Positions 39,861 to 51,406 of a stretch of 64,000 bases of DNA are shown piece by piece. The translations under genes were made by a program, and so were the position numbers. A model generated the notes under the pieces. The model saw nothing but the letters and a program-made list of their open reading frames with translations, had not been told where the DNA came from and made no database searches. The stretch comes from Tragulus kanchil (taxonomy: Eukaryota; Chordata; Mammalia; Artiodactyla; Tragulidae): contig JAIOJX010000026.1 in NCBI GenBank assembly GCA_022376925.1, positions 251,531,330 through 251,595,329 on the forward strand. Direction: 5' to 3'. Position 1 is the stretch's first letter. The number at the start of each line of letters is the position of its first letter.

Positions 39861-40774
39861 AGTTCAGTGAACAATTTTATGACCATTACCTTGAACCCTA
39901 TCAGGTATATTAAATCTATTTCCTTAAGGTTTTTTCTAAAGTTTTATCTTGTTCTTTCATTTGGAAAATAGTCTTCACTTTCTTCACTTTGCTTGACTCT
40001 GTGTTGGTTTCTATGCAGTGGATAAAAACCCACCTCTTCCAGTCTTAAAGGAGTGAACTCCTGTAGGAAATTAACTTTGTCATTCAACTTTGCCCTAGTC
40101 TATCATAGTTGTCTCTCAGACTTTTGTAACTATTTAAGTAGCTATTTTCAATAGCTCCCAATAATTGAGGCCATACCAAGACTTCAGTGTTCAAGTGGGA
40201 GGCTCTCTGCACCTAGATCTGGACTAATCGAAAGCCAGAACTTCAATGAGAAGCTTTTAAAAGTATGCAAAAATATATAATCCTTTAGGACCACAGACAT
40301 AAGCCCTTCTGGTCACCACAGTCAGGCAATCTGGAGGTTTCCTCTGGGCAACAATCACAAATAAAGGGGCTCCAGGCAATTATGGAAGTTCTTCTCTGAG
40401 AGATACTAGCAAGCTGGAGAAAGGCCAAGGTCATGTCTATAGCCTACATACTTTGAGACCAGCTCTGGAGACTACTAGATGTATGCCCAACACAAAGTCG
40501 ACCCCTCAGGCCAGCACTCCAGGACAAGTAAAGAAGCCTCCTTCACAGAGGGATGGTGGGGGGGGGGGGGTGCCCCAGTCTGCTATCTGTGCAGTCTGGG
40601 ACTGGTAACCTGCCAAGGGTCATCACTCCAATTGCCTTCAGGGCCCAGGAATGCCCAGGAATGCAACCTCCCTGACCACCAGAGCAAAGCTCCCTTTAGG
40701 GGACACTGACACTATGGAATATGTGAGAGGGAGAATGGAAAAATAGCACCTGCCGCAATGCTCTCTGGAAAGGA
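39861..40774. other. Intergenic, nothing recognised
   Basis: Contains a 13-base G run at about 40558-40570. No gene or named repeat recognised. Confidence 0.45.
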
Positions 40775-43011
40775 TTATAGCCAACCCCTAGATGAGTGTT
40801 TAATTAGAAACCTGATCCACTGGTCACAGCTATTACAGTTAGCTAACAGACATCCTTCACAGAAAGACCAAGCTCTGGGTCTGTGTCCATGAAGACATGA
40901 GAGTACCTAGTACAGGTGGGGAAATGCCAAACAGCTCAGTGTCACTAGAGTTCAAGCAGGGAATAATAGAAAAATGAGGCTGGAAATTGGGAGCTGGAAC
41001 TTGACTCTGGGTGGTTGTTAAAAGAAGGAGCTTTGGTGTGTTTGCCTTTTAGAAGGCTCATCTTCCTTTAGGCTTTGGTGAGACAGGTGGTGTGGAGTAG
41101 TGGATCAGTCCACGGGCAGAGAGACATGGGGATGGAGAGGAGGAGGCGTATTTGAAAAAGATTTGGACAACAAATTCTGCAGGGTCTGATGGTTATTGAC
41201 TGTGGGTGGGAGGAGGCCAGAGAGACGCATGGGTTCTGACTTCTGTGACTCAAAGAACTGTGATTCCATGAAATGATTCAGGGAAACATAGAAGGTGGAG
41301 GGAGGCAGGGACGAATTCTGCTTGGGTCATGTTGAATGGAAGATAAGAGAGGACTACGGTGATCAGAGGAGAGTTTTGGTATTAGAGGTATACTTTTGGG
41401 CATTGTATTACCACAAAGCAAGTGGCTTAAAACAATATAAGTCTAATCTCTTAGAGATTTAGAGGTCTGAGGTTTAAAATCAGTCTCAATGAGCTAAGGT
41501 CAAGGTGTCAATAGGGAAAGTCCCCTTTTTGGGGCTCTAGGAGTTCTTTGCTTGCCTTTTCCTTTGTCTAGGGTCCACTGACATTTCTTGACTGGTGACC
41601 CTTCCTCCATCTTCAAAAACACCAGTGTAATGTCTTGCTTTGTCATCACATTGCTTTCTATGTCTCCCCCACCTCCCTTTTATAAGGATACTTGTGATTA
41701 CATTCAGTCTATGATCCAGGATAATGTTTGCATCACAAGATCCTTACCTTAATCACATCTGCAAAGTCCCCTTATCCAAGAAAGTTGACACTCACAAGTT
41801 CCAAAAGTTAGAGCTTAGATATATTGGGGGGAACATTATTCAGCCTACTCTATGTGCTGTTGGCATGAAGTTCATGAGACTACATACAATCTGAGTTATA
41901 GCCAACCCCTAGATGAGTGTTTAATTAGAAACCTGATCCACTGGTCACAGCTATTACAGTTAGCTAACAGACATCCTTCACAGAAAGACCAAGCTCTGGG
42001 TCTGTGTCCATGAAGACATGAGAGTACCTAGTACAGGTGGGGAAATGCCAAACAGCTCAGTGTCACTAGAGTTCAAGCAGGGAATAATAGAAAAATGAGG
42101 CTGGAAATTGGGAGCTGGAACTTGACTCTGGGTGGTTGTTAAAAGAAGGAGCTTTGGTGTGTTTGCCTTTTAGAAGGCTCATCTTCCTTTAGGCTTTGGT
42201 GAGACAGGTGGTGTGGAGTAGTGGATCAGTCCACGGGCAGAGAGACATGGGGATGGAGAGGAGGAGGCGTATTTGAAAAAGATTTGGACAACAAATTCTG
42301 CAGGGTCTGATGGTTATTGACTGTGGGTGGGAGGAGGCCAGAGAGACGCATGGGTTCTGACTTCTGTGACTCAAAGAACTGTGATTCCATGAAATGATTC
42401 AGGGAAACATAGAAGGTGGAGGGAGGCAGGGACGAATTCTGCTTGGGTCATGTTGAATGGAAGATAAGAGAGGACTACGGTGATCAGAGGAGAGTTTTGG
42501 TATTAGAGGTATACTTTTGGGCATTGTATTACCACAAAGCAAGTGGCTTAAAACAATATAAGTCTAATCTCTTAGAGATTTAGAGGTCTGAGGTTTAAAA
42601 TCAGTCTCAATGAGCTAAGGTCAAGGTGTCAATAGGGTAAGTCCCTTCTTGGGGCTCTAGGAGTTCTTTGCTTGCCTTTTCCTTTGTCTAGGGTCCACTG
42701 ACATTTCTTGACTGGTGACCCTTCCTCCATCTTCAAAAACACCAGTGTAATGTCTTGCTTTGTCATCACATTGCTTTCTATGTCTCCCCCACCTCCCTTT
42801 TATAAGGATACTTGTGATTACATTCAGTCTATGATCCAGGATAATGTTTGCATCACAAGATCCTTACCTTAATCACATCTGCAAAGTCCCCTTATCCAAG
42901 AAAGTTGACACTCACAAGTTCCAAAAGTTAGAGCTTAGATATATTGGGGGGAACATTATTCAGCCTACTCTATGTGCTGTTGGCATGAAGTTCATGAGAC
43001 TACATACAATC
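40775..43011. repeat. Tandem duplicate block 10 (2 x 1121 bp)
   Basis: Unit 1 is 40775-41895 and unit 2 is 41896-43011. A small cluster of differences lies in one place (GGGAAAGTCCCCTTTTTG versus GGGTAAGTCCCTTCTTG). The last 390 bp of unit 2 is also the start of block 11, so that sequence exists three times. Confidence 0.95.
41395..41870 (+). mobile_element. MaLR (MLT1/MST-like) solitary LTR, old
   Basis: ATTACCACAAAGCAAGTGGC, GGTCAAGGTGTCAATAGG, TTTTATAAGGATACTTGTGA, CAAAGTCCCCTTATCCAAGA and TTCAGCCTACTCTATG match the layout of MaLR LTRs (polymorphic start, RAAGTGGCTTAAAAC, TATAAGGACAC, final CAATTCAGCCC). No internal coding region. Repeated at 42516-42991 and, without its 5' part, at 43693-44060. 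Confidence 0.6.
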
Positions 43012-44770
43012 AGTGGGATGTATGTATATGGAGAGAAGAGCTTTAGATCAAAATCAGAGTACTAGGAGCCAAAAGTTAAGGGACTAAGCATTGGAAGAAG
43101 GAACCCAAAGGAGATGGAGAAAAGACTGGCCAGGAAAGGGAGTACCAGGAAAGAGCCGGTGACAGGGAGACAGAGAGTAACAGGAAAGAAGGAGTGGTCA
43201 AGAACTGCAGGTGAAAATGAGTAAACCCTCTGGAAGTCCCTGGGCATCTTCTTCACCAGTGAAAACAGGGATAGAAAACCCATGGCAGTGAATAGCAGTT
43301 AATAGGCAGTGAGGAAGGTTGGAACCCTTTACACCAAATTGACCAGAAAAATAAGAAAAATCTAATAGCAGCTAGAAAGCAATGCCAACTCAATGAAACT
43401 TATTTTGTTTTATTTTGCTTTGTTTCTTAAAAAGTATGAGTCTGTAGCACAATTGTGGGCTAAATAGAAAGAGCCCATAGATGGGAGAGGGTAAATATTT
43501 GCACAGGAGAGGGGATGCCTGATAGAACGAAGCCTCAATATAAGCCAATGGATATGGACTCCAAGAGCAGAGATAAACAAAACTTGAAAAGGCCTATCCT
43601 TTGATCCAGCTCCTAAGGATTTATCTTAGCAAAAATCTTATGAAAATGCCCATATAAGAAGAAAAAAATGTACAAGAGTCTTCAAAAGCAGAAGGTGTCA
43701 ATAGGGTAAGTCCCTTCTTGGGGCTCTAGGAGTTCTTTGCTTGCCTTTTCCTTTGTCTAGGGTCCACTGACATTTCTTGACTGGTGACCCTTCCTCCATC
43801 TTCAAAAACACCAGTGTAATGTCTTGCTTTGTCATCACATTGCTTTCTATGTCTCCCCCACCTCCCTTTTATAAGGATACTTGTGATTACATTCAGTCTA
43901 TGATCCAGGATAATGTTTGCATCACAAGATCCTTACCTTAATCACATCTGCAAAGTCCCCTTATCCAAGAAAGTTGACACTCACAAGTTCCAAAAGTTAG
44001 AGCTTAGATATATTGGGGGGAACATTATTCAGCCTACTCTATGTGCTGTTGGCATGAAGTTCATGAGACTACATACAATCAGTGGGATGTATGTATATGG
44101 AGAGAAGAGCTTTAGATCAAAATCAGAGTACTAGGAGCCAAAAGTTAAGGGACTAAGCATTGGAAGAAGGAACCCAAAGGAGATGGAGAAAAGACTGGCC
44201 AGGAAAGGGAGTACCAGGAAAGAGCCGGTGACAGGGAGACAGAGAGTAACAGGAAAGAAGGAGTGGTCAAGAACTGCAGGTGAAAATGAGTAAACCCTCT
44301 GGAAGTCCCTGGGCATCTTCTTCACCAGTGAAAACAGGGATAGAAAACCCATGGCAGTGAATAGCAGTTAATAGGCAGTGAGGAAGGTTGGAACCCTTTA
44401 CACCAAATTGACCAGAAAAATAAGAAAAATCTAATAGCAGCTAGAAAGCAATGCCAACTCAATGAAACTTATTTTGTTTTATTTTGCTTTGTTTCTTAAA
44501 AAGTATGAGTCTGTAGCACAATTGTGGGCTAAATAGAAAGAGCCCATAGATGGGAGAGGGTAAATATTTGCACAGGAGAGGGGATGCCTGATAGAACGAA
44601 GCCTCAATATAAGCCAATGGATATGGACTCCAAGAGCAGAGATAAACAAAACTTGAAAAGGCCTATCCTTTGATCCAGCTCCTAAGGATTTATCTTAGCA
44701 AAAAAATCTTATGAAAATGCCCATATAAGAAGAAAAAAAATGTACAAGAGTCTTCAAAAGCAGAAGGTGT
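42623..44770. repeat. Tandem duplicate block 11 (2 x ~1069 bp)
   Basis: Unit 1 is 42623-43691 and unit 2 is 43692-44763. The two edges share AAGGTGT (42623, 43692, 44764). Differences seen are poly(A) lengths only (GCAAAAATC/GCAAAAAAATC and GAAGAAAAAAATG with one A more). Overlaps block 10 at its left and block 12 at its right. Confidence 0.94.
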
Positions 44771-46553
44771 ACAAGAGTGTTCAAGGTAGGGGCTCCCCTC
44801 ATGTTCCAATGGGTAGAGTCCACCTTGCAGTACCAGGGGCACTGGTTTGAGCCCTGGCCCAGGAAGATCCCATGTGCCACAGAGCAGCTGAGCCAGTGTG
44901 TCTAATTAGGAACCAGTGCGGTGGAGGGCATGTGCCCAGAGCCAGTGCTCTGCACCGAGAGAGACCACTACAATGGGAGGCCCACACAGGCCAAAGAATA
45001 AAGATGGATGAAAAAAAACGGTGAAAGAGGCCAAAATTTAAAAAAAAAAGGAATATTTAGGAGTGTTCAAGGTAACACTGCTTATAACAGGAAAAATTAG
45101 AAGCAACTTACTAGTCTATCAGCAAAGGATTAGCTAAGCTCTAGAGTTGAGGGTAGCTTCAAAATCTTAGAGTGGAAAGGTTTCCTTGTGTCTGATGTGA
45201 TTAACAAACATTATATAGGAAGGTATTACAGAACTGATAATAAAACATACAGTTCCTATAGATCCCATAAGTAAGTAAAGAAAACATTTCTAATCTACCT
45301 AGTATATAAAAATTCCCTCAAATGCATTTTAAATAACAACCTAACAGGAAAATGGTCAAAAGCTAGCAATTCATAGAAGATAAAAATAAAATAGCTAATA
45401 AATATATGTTCTTAGTAATCAGTGTCATTAGAGATGAGAGAAATACAATGAGATACCCCATTTTGTCTATAAGATTAACAAAAATTAGAAAATCTAATAG
45501 CAGCTAGAAAGCAATGCCAACTCAATGAAACTTATTTTGTTTTATTTTGCTTTGTTTCTTAAAAAGTATGAGTCTGTAGCACAATTGTGGGCTAAATAGA
45601 AAGAGCCCATAGATGGGAGAGGGTAAATATTTGCACAGGAGAGGGGATGCCTGATAGAACGAAGCCTCAATATAAGCCAATGGATATGGACTCCAAGAGC
45701 AGAGATAAACAAAACTTGAAAAGGCCTATCCTTTGATCCAGCTCCTAAGGATTTATCTTAGCAAAAAAATCTTATGAAAATGCCCATATAAGAAGAAAAA
45801 AAATGTACAAGAGTCTTCAAAAGCAGAAGGTGTACAAGAGTGTTCAAGGTAGGGGCTCCCCTCATGTTCCAATGGGTAGAGTCCACCTTGCAGTACCAGG
45901 GGCACTGGTTTGAGCCCTGGCCCAGGAAGATCCCATGTGCCACAGAGCAGCTGAGCCAGTGTGTCTAATTAGGAACCAGTGCGGTGGAGGGCATGTGCCC
46001 AGAGCCAGTGCTCTGCACCGAGAGAGACCACTACAATGGGAGGCCCACACAGGCCAAAGAATAAAGATGGATGAAAACAAATGATGACTTAGAGGCAAAA
46101 AAAAAAAAAAAGGAATATTTAGGAGTGTTCAAGGTAACACTGCTTATAACAGGAAAAATTAGAAGCAACTTACTAGTCTATCAGCAAAGGATTAGCTAAG
46201 CTCTAGAGTTGAGGGTAGCTTCAAAATCTTAGAGTGGAAAGGTTTCCTTGTGTCTGATGTGATTAACAAACATTATATAGGAAGGTATTACAGAACTGAT
46301 AATAAAACATACAGTTCCTATAGATCCCATAAGTAAGTAAAGAAAACATTTCTAATCTACCTAGTATATAAAAATTCCCTCAAATGCATTTTAAATAACA
46401 ACCTAACAGGAAAATGGTCAAAAGCTAGCAATTCATAGAAGATAAAAATAAAATAGCTAATAAATATATGTTCTTAGTAATCAGTGTCATTAGAGATGAG
46501 AGAAATACAATGAGATACCCCATTTTGTCTATAAGATTAACAAAAATTAGAAA
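44428..46553. repeat. Tandem duplicate block 12 (2 x 1063 bp)
   Basis: Unit 1 is 44428-45490 and unit 2 is 45491-46553. The SINE tail differs strongly between the units (AAAACGGTGAAAGAGGCC followed by AAAATTTAAA, versus AAAACAAATGATGACTTAGA), with the rest nearly identical. The first ~340 bp occurs three times because of block 11. Confidence 0.93.
44790..45050 (+). mobile_element. CHR-derived SINE variant
   Basis: GGGGCTCCCCTCATGTTCCA head (diverged), GAGCCAGTGTGTCTAATTAG body, GGAGGCCCACACAGGCCAAA. Flanked by GAGTGTTCAAGGTA at 44775-44788 and 45061-45074. Duplicate at 45853-46110 with a different 3' tail. Confidence 0.85.
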
Positions 46554-47900
46554 GATTGGTATCTGTTATTGGTAAGTTTATAAAGAAAAAGACATTCAGA
46601 CAGTGTTAGTGGAATTTAAATATATACAAGTTTTATAGAGAAATTAGGTAGTATTTATCATATGCTTAATATACCTTTTAACTTAGCAATTCCACTTCTC
46701 AGAATCTATCTTATAGAAATATTCTACACATGCACAAGAAATTACGAACAGTGTGTGTTTTACTGATTCATGCTTTTTTACTTGTCAGAATGGTGAAAAT
46801 TTGGACATGACCTGAATGTTCAATATTCAAAGAGCAGTTAAATACCCTCTGTAATCAGTATATAATGGACTGTGTGCGTGCTCAGTCACTTCAGTCACGT
46901 CCAGCTCTTTGTAACCCTATGGACTGTAGCCAGCCAGGCTCCTCTGTCCATGGGGTTCTCCAGGCAAGAATGCTAGAGTAGGTTGCTGTCCCTCTTCCTA
47001 GGGGATTTTCTCAACTCAGAGATTGAACCTGTATCTCCTGCATTGTCAGTGGATTCTCTACCACTGAGCCACAAGGGAAGCCCATATAATAAACTAATGA
47101 GCAGCTATTCAGAAGAAAGAATTAAATTTAGAGGTAATAAATTATATAGAAGTAGGTTTATAATAAGTAAACAAGCAAAAAAGTTAGCTAAATTCCAGGT
47201 ATAGCATGATCTGATTTTTGTAAACAAAAAGTATTTTGATGTACTAGACAAGATAAGGACTTAATAATACACACACCAACATGGATGAATTGTACATGCA
47301 TTATGCTAAATGAAAGAAGCCATGCTCAAAAGACTGCACACCATGTGTTCTATTTATATGACCCTCTGGAAAAAGCAAAACGATAGGAACAGAAAACAGG
47401 CCAGTGGTTGCGAGGTTGAGTGTTGAGAAGGTCATTATATAGAGGCATGAGGGAAGGGTTTTTTTGGTGGGAATGAAAATATTCCATATCTCAACTATAG
47501 TGATGGAAATACAACCATATGTATTTTGTGCTACAAAACATGAATTTTAGGGGGTGTGTGTGTATGTGAATTATATTCCAGTAAAACTGAGTTTTTAAAA
47601 AGTTCATAAAGATTCCCAGCAAGTTGTTAATAATAGTTAGCTCTTGGAGAATGGGATGGGGGAGAACAGAAAGGAAATAATCTATCATTTTTTACACTTT
47701 TGTATACGTTGGTCTATTTTTAGTAGGCATACACTATTTTGGAATTTTGGAAAATGTTTGACTAAACATGATAAACTCAAACAGTGGAGTACTATACAGC
47801 CATTAGAGGCAGATTTGCATATACTGATGCATAAATGCATTCATAAACACTGTAAGTAGAAAAACACAAATTACGCAAAAGTAAACAATCATTGTGTTGG
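45100..47900 (+). mobile_element. Old L1 3' region, broken
   Basis: TAGCAATTCCACTTCTCAGA, CAACATGGATGAATTGTACA, GCTAAATGAAAGAAGCCATG and CAGGCCAGTGGTTGCGAGGT are L1 3' landmarks in forward order. Interrupted by a Bov-tA at 46874-47084 and inflated by blocks 12 and 13. The CCTTTGATCCAGCTCCTAAG stretch near 44665 is probably part of the same element. Confidence 0.65.
46874..47084 (-). mobile_element. Bov-tA SINE, reverse, full length
   Basis: CGTGCTCAGTCACTTCAGTC through GGGGTTCTCCAGGCAAGAAT to CTACCACTGAGCCACAAGGG in reverse order; nested in the old L1. Confidence 0.9.
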
Positions 47901-49370
47901 GAAAACATAATAAAATTTTGTGTATACATATGTATCTAAGTATATATTAGGGTGTGTGTGTGTGCGTGTGTGTATGTGTATGCAAACCAAGATTTCTTCC
48001 AAATATTTCGCAGTAATTTAACAGTATTTACTTTTGAGGAGTAGTACCATTGTCGGTTTGTGGAGGCAATTACTGTTGTTTTTAACATTGCCTGAATGGT
48101 TAAGAGGGTATATGATGACTATAATTTTGAAAAAAACATTGTATTTTTGAAATAGAATAACTGAAGTGGTTGCTTTATCTAGAAGAAGGACTCTCATTCT
48201 CCGAGAGTAGAAGCAAGATCTGGACAGTTGCTTAAGGAAGCAAAAAATATTCAGAAGAAAGAATTAAATTTAGAGGTAATAAATTATATAGAAGTAGGTT
48301 TATAATAAGTAAACAAGCAAAAAAGTTAGCTAAATTCCAGGTATAGCATGATCTGATTTTTGTAAACAAAAAGTATTTTGATGTACTAGACAAGATAAGG
48401 ACTTAATAATACACACACCAACATGGATGAATTGTACATGCATTATGCTAAATGAAAGAAGCCATGCTCAAAAGACTGCACACCATGTGTTCTATTTATA
48501 TGACCCTCTGGAAAAAGCAAAACGATAGGAACAGAAAACAGGCCAGTGGTTGCGAGGTTGAGTGTTGAGAAGGTCATTATATAGAGGCATGAGGGAAGGG
48601 TTTTTTTGGTGGGAATGAAAATATTCCATATCTCAACTATAGTGATGGAAATACAACCATATGTATTTTGTGCTACAAAACATGAATTTTAGGGGGTGTG
48701 TGTGTATGTGAATTATATTCCAGTAAAACTGAGTTTTTAAAAAGTTCATAAAGATTCCCAGCAAGTTGTTAATAATAGTTAGCTCTTGGAGAATGGGATG
48801 GGGGAGAACAGAAAGGAAATAATCTATCATTTTTTACACTTTTGTATACGTTGGTCTATTTTTAGTAGGCATACACTATTTTGGAATTTTGGAAAATGTT
48901 TGACTAAACATGATAAACTCAAACAGTGGAGTACTATACAGCCATTAGAGGCAGATTTGCATATACTGATGCATAAATGCATTCATAAACACTGTAAGTA
49001 GAAAAACACAAATTACGCAAAAGTAAACAATCATTGTGTTGGGAAAACATAATAAAATTTTGTGTATACATATGTATCTAAGTATATATTAGGGTGTGTG
49101 TGTGTGCGTGTGTGTATGTGTATGCAAACCAAGATTTCTTCCAAATATTTCGCAGTAATTTAACAGTATTTACTTTTGAGGAGTAGTACCATTGTCGGTT
49201 TGTGGAGGCAATTACTGTTGTTTTTAACATTGCCTGAATGGTTAAGAGGGTATATGATGACTATAATTTTGAAAAAAACATTGTATTTTTGAAATAGAAT
49301 AACTGAAGTGGTTGCTTTATCTAGAAGAAGGACTCTCATTCTCCGAGAGTAGAAGCAAGATCTGGACAGT
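47106..49370. repeat. Tandem duplicate block 13 (2 x 1142 bp, 19-bp filler)
   Basis: Unit 1 is 47106-48228 followed by 19 unmatched bases (48229-48247); unit 2 is 48248-49370. No internal difference seen, including the imperfect TG microsatellite at 47951-47981 and its copy at 49093-49123. Confidence 0.96.
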
Positions 49371-49857
49371 CATAGAAAGCTCTGGATGTTGGACAAGAGA
49401 AGAGTCAATAATGTTGGTCCTAATTTTGTCAGTAAAATGGGTCATTTGGAGAGAGGAGGAAAAGGAAACTGCAAAGATCTGGAATAACTTTACAGGGGCT
49501 TGGGGAGCAAGGACCCTGAGAGTAAATGAAAAGCATTGTTGAGGATGGAGGTTACAAGTGCTGTTACGTGCTGGGTCATGAGGTAAATGTGGGAGGGGGA
49601 CAAAGAAGGGGCTTCAGCAAACTAGAGTGGGCAGGATTATCCAAAACAGATCCTGGTAAAGGTCACAGCCCAGTATCACTGAGACCCCAAGAGAAGGCAG
49701 AAAATACAACTTTTTAGGTGAAATCATCCAGTTGAAAATATGGGCAACTAGTTACATATTGCTTCAAATGCTGTCCAGACCAAGCAAAACATGATAGCCC
49801 ACGGCAGGGGTGTTCATATGTGTATGTAGGTATTTTGTGTTCCTTTATAGTTCAGTG
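49371..49857. other. Intergenic, nothing recognised
   Basis: Single-copy sequence; short open frames only. Confidence 0.45.
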
Positions 49858-50136
49858 TCTTTTTTTTTTTTTTAAATTTTGGCATCTTTTATTGTTTTTT
49901 TTCTTTATTTTTCATCCATTTTTTTATTCCTTGGCATGTGTGGGCCTCCTATCACAGTGGCCTCTCTTGTTGCAGAGCATCAGTTCTCGGCACATGTGCT
50001 CCAGACCCCTGGCTCCTAATTAGACACACCAGTCCAGCCACTTCTTGGCACTTGGAATCTTCCTGGGCCAGGGATGGAACTGGTGCCCCTTGCACTGCAA
50101 GGCGGACTCTTTCGCCACAGGATCACCAGGAAAGCC
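49858..50136 (-). mobile_element. CHR-derived SINE variant, reverse
   Basis: T tract and TTATTTTTCATCCATTTTTT at left, CTAATTAGACACACCAGTCC in the body, GGATCACCAGGAAAGCC head at right. The target-site copies are imperfect (TAGTTCAGTGTCTTTT versus TAGCTCAATGTCTTTT), so it is older than the elements with perfect repeats. Confidence 0.86.
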
Positions 50137-51406
50137 TCTAGCTCAATGTCTTTTAACTCAGCTTATTTCAAGGGGAAGTGAGATACAATTCAGAACAACA
50201 TTAAAATAAAATCATTGTTTAGTTATGATGTTCAAAACAGACCTTTTTTAAAGATAATAATAGTAATAACAGAAATAATAGATAGTGACTCAAGGTTTGA
50301 TTGCCAAGAGCCACATTCCTGAGAGTAAAAAAGGCTTTTAATCTTCTAAAAACTTGCTTTTAAATATCAAGAACAGAAGTCTGGCTCTCTCAGAATCCGT
50401 AGGAGTAGGAATTCTAGAAGATATAAGAGCAATTTTCCTTTAAGGAAAGAATTTGACTGCTAAGTTGGCAGGAGCAATAGGAGACAAGAGGAAGAATGTT
50501 AGACAGGAGAGGACTCCTAAGACCTCCAGAAAGTTCTGTTCTCTCTTGGGGGTGAGCCCATTTCCCTCCTGAACCCTGGGGAGGAGGCCACCTCCTCCAA
50601 GCCCTTTGCTAGCACCAGACAGCTATATTTGAGTGGCAGCCTCAGTAGGATGGATCTTGACAGTAAGATGGACTAAGTTAACCTCTCTTAACTGCAGGAG
50701 GCCTGACGATACCTGAATTTCCCAGAGGCCTTGGAGGAGATGGACAAGATGAGCTGAGAGGGCTAACCCCAAGCCAAGGGGTCATCATGGTGATGGCTGA
50801 AATTGCTCTGTAGCCGAAGGCTTTGGGGTAGATTCTCAAGTCTCAGAGGTCCTCAGGGAGGTCTGCATGGCCAGTGGGTGCTGAGGTGGGCTGTGATTCC
50901 CACCTCATTTATAACACGCAGTAAGAACAAGTATTTCTGTCATCCTCAGGCACACTGAAGTTGGAGCGCATTTGAACTAATGTTGGATTTCGCCTGACGG
51001 GACGAAGAGGGACAAGTGAGCACTGAAGATGAAGGTATTTGTAAATGATTCCAGTTGCCCAATGAACAGACTAAATCCATGTTTGAGGTACCAGCTATGC
51101 AGGGATACACAAAAATGAGAAAAAGAAATTTTAAGAATATTTTATTCTTCCCTTATTTCTTCCCTACATCCTCTCCAAAACAGTCACACACACACACACA
51201 CACACACAAACAGATTAGTCACCCTGAAAAACATACCAGAAATTGAATTTCTTTATACTTTTTGAATTACATCTAGGACAAGGGCACCATAGCTTTTTCA
51301 GTGCCTGGGGCATCTAATCTAGCCCTGATTTTCAGACAGATAACTGCAATCCTTTTTGGATGGGCTAAAGGAACAAGAGGCGCTGACAACAAGGAGGAAA
51401 GGCTCA
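50137..51406. other. Intergenic, unique with a CA microsatellite
   Basis: (CA)12 lies at 51185-51208. No gene or other named repeat recognised. Confidence 0.5.

Noticed and set aside
41395..44079. Intact endogenous retrovirus
   Set aside because: Only LTR-like sequence is seen, with no internal gag/pol-like reading frames; the apparent paired LTRs are copies made by the tandem duplicate blocks.
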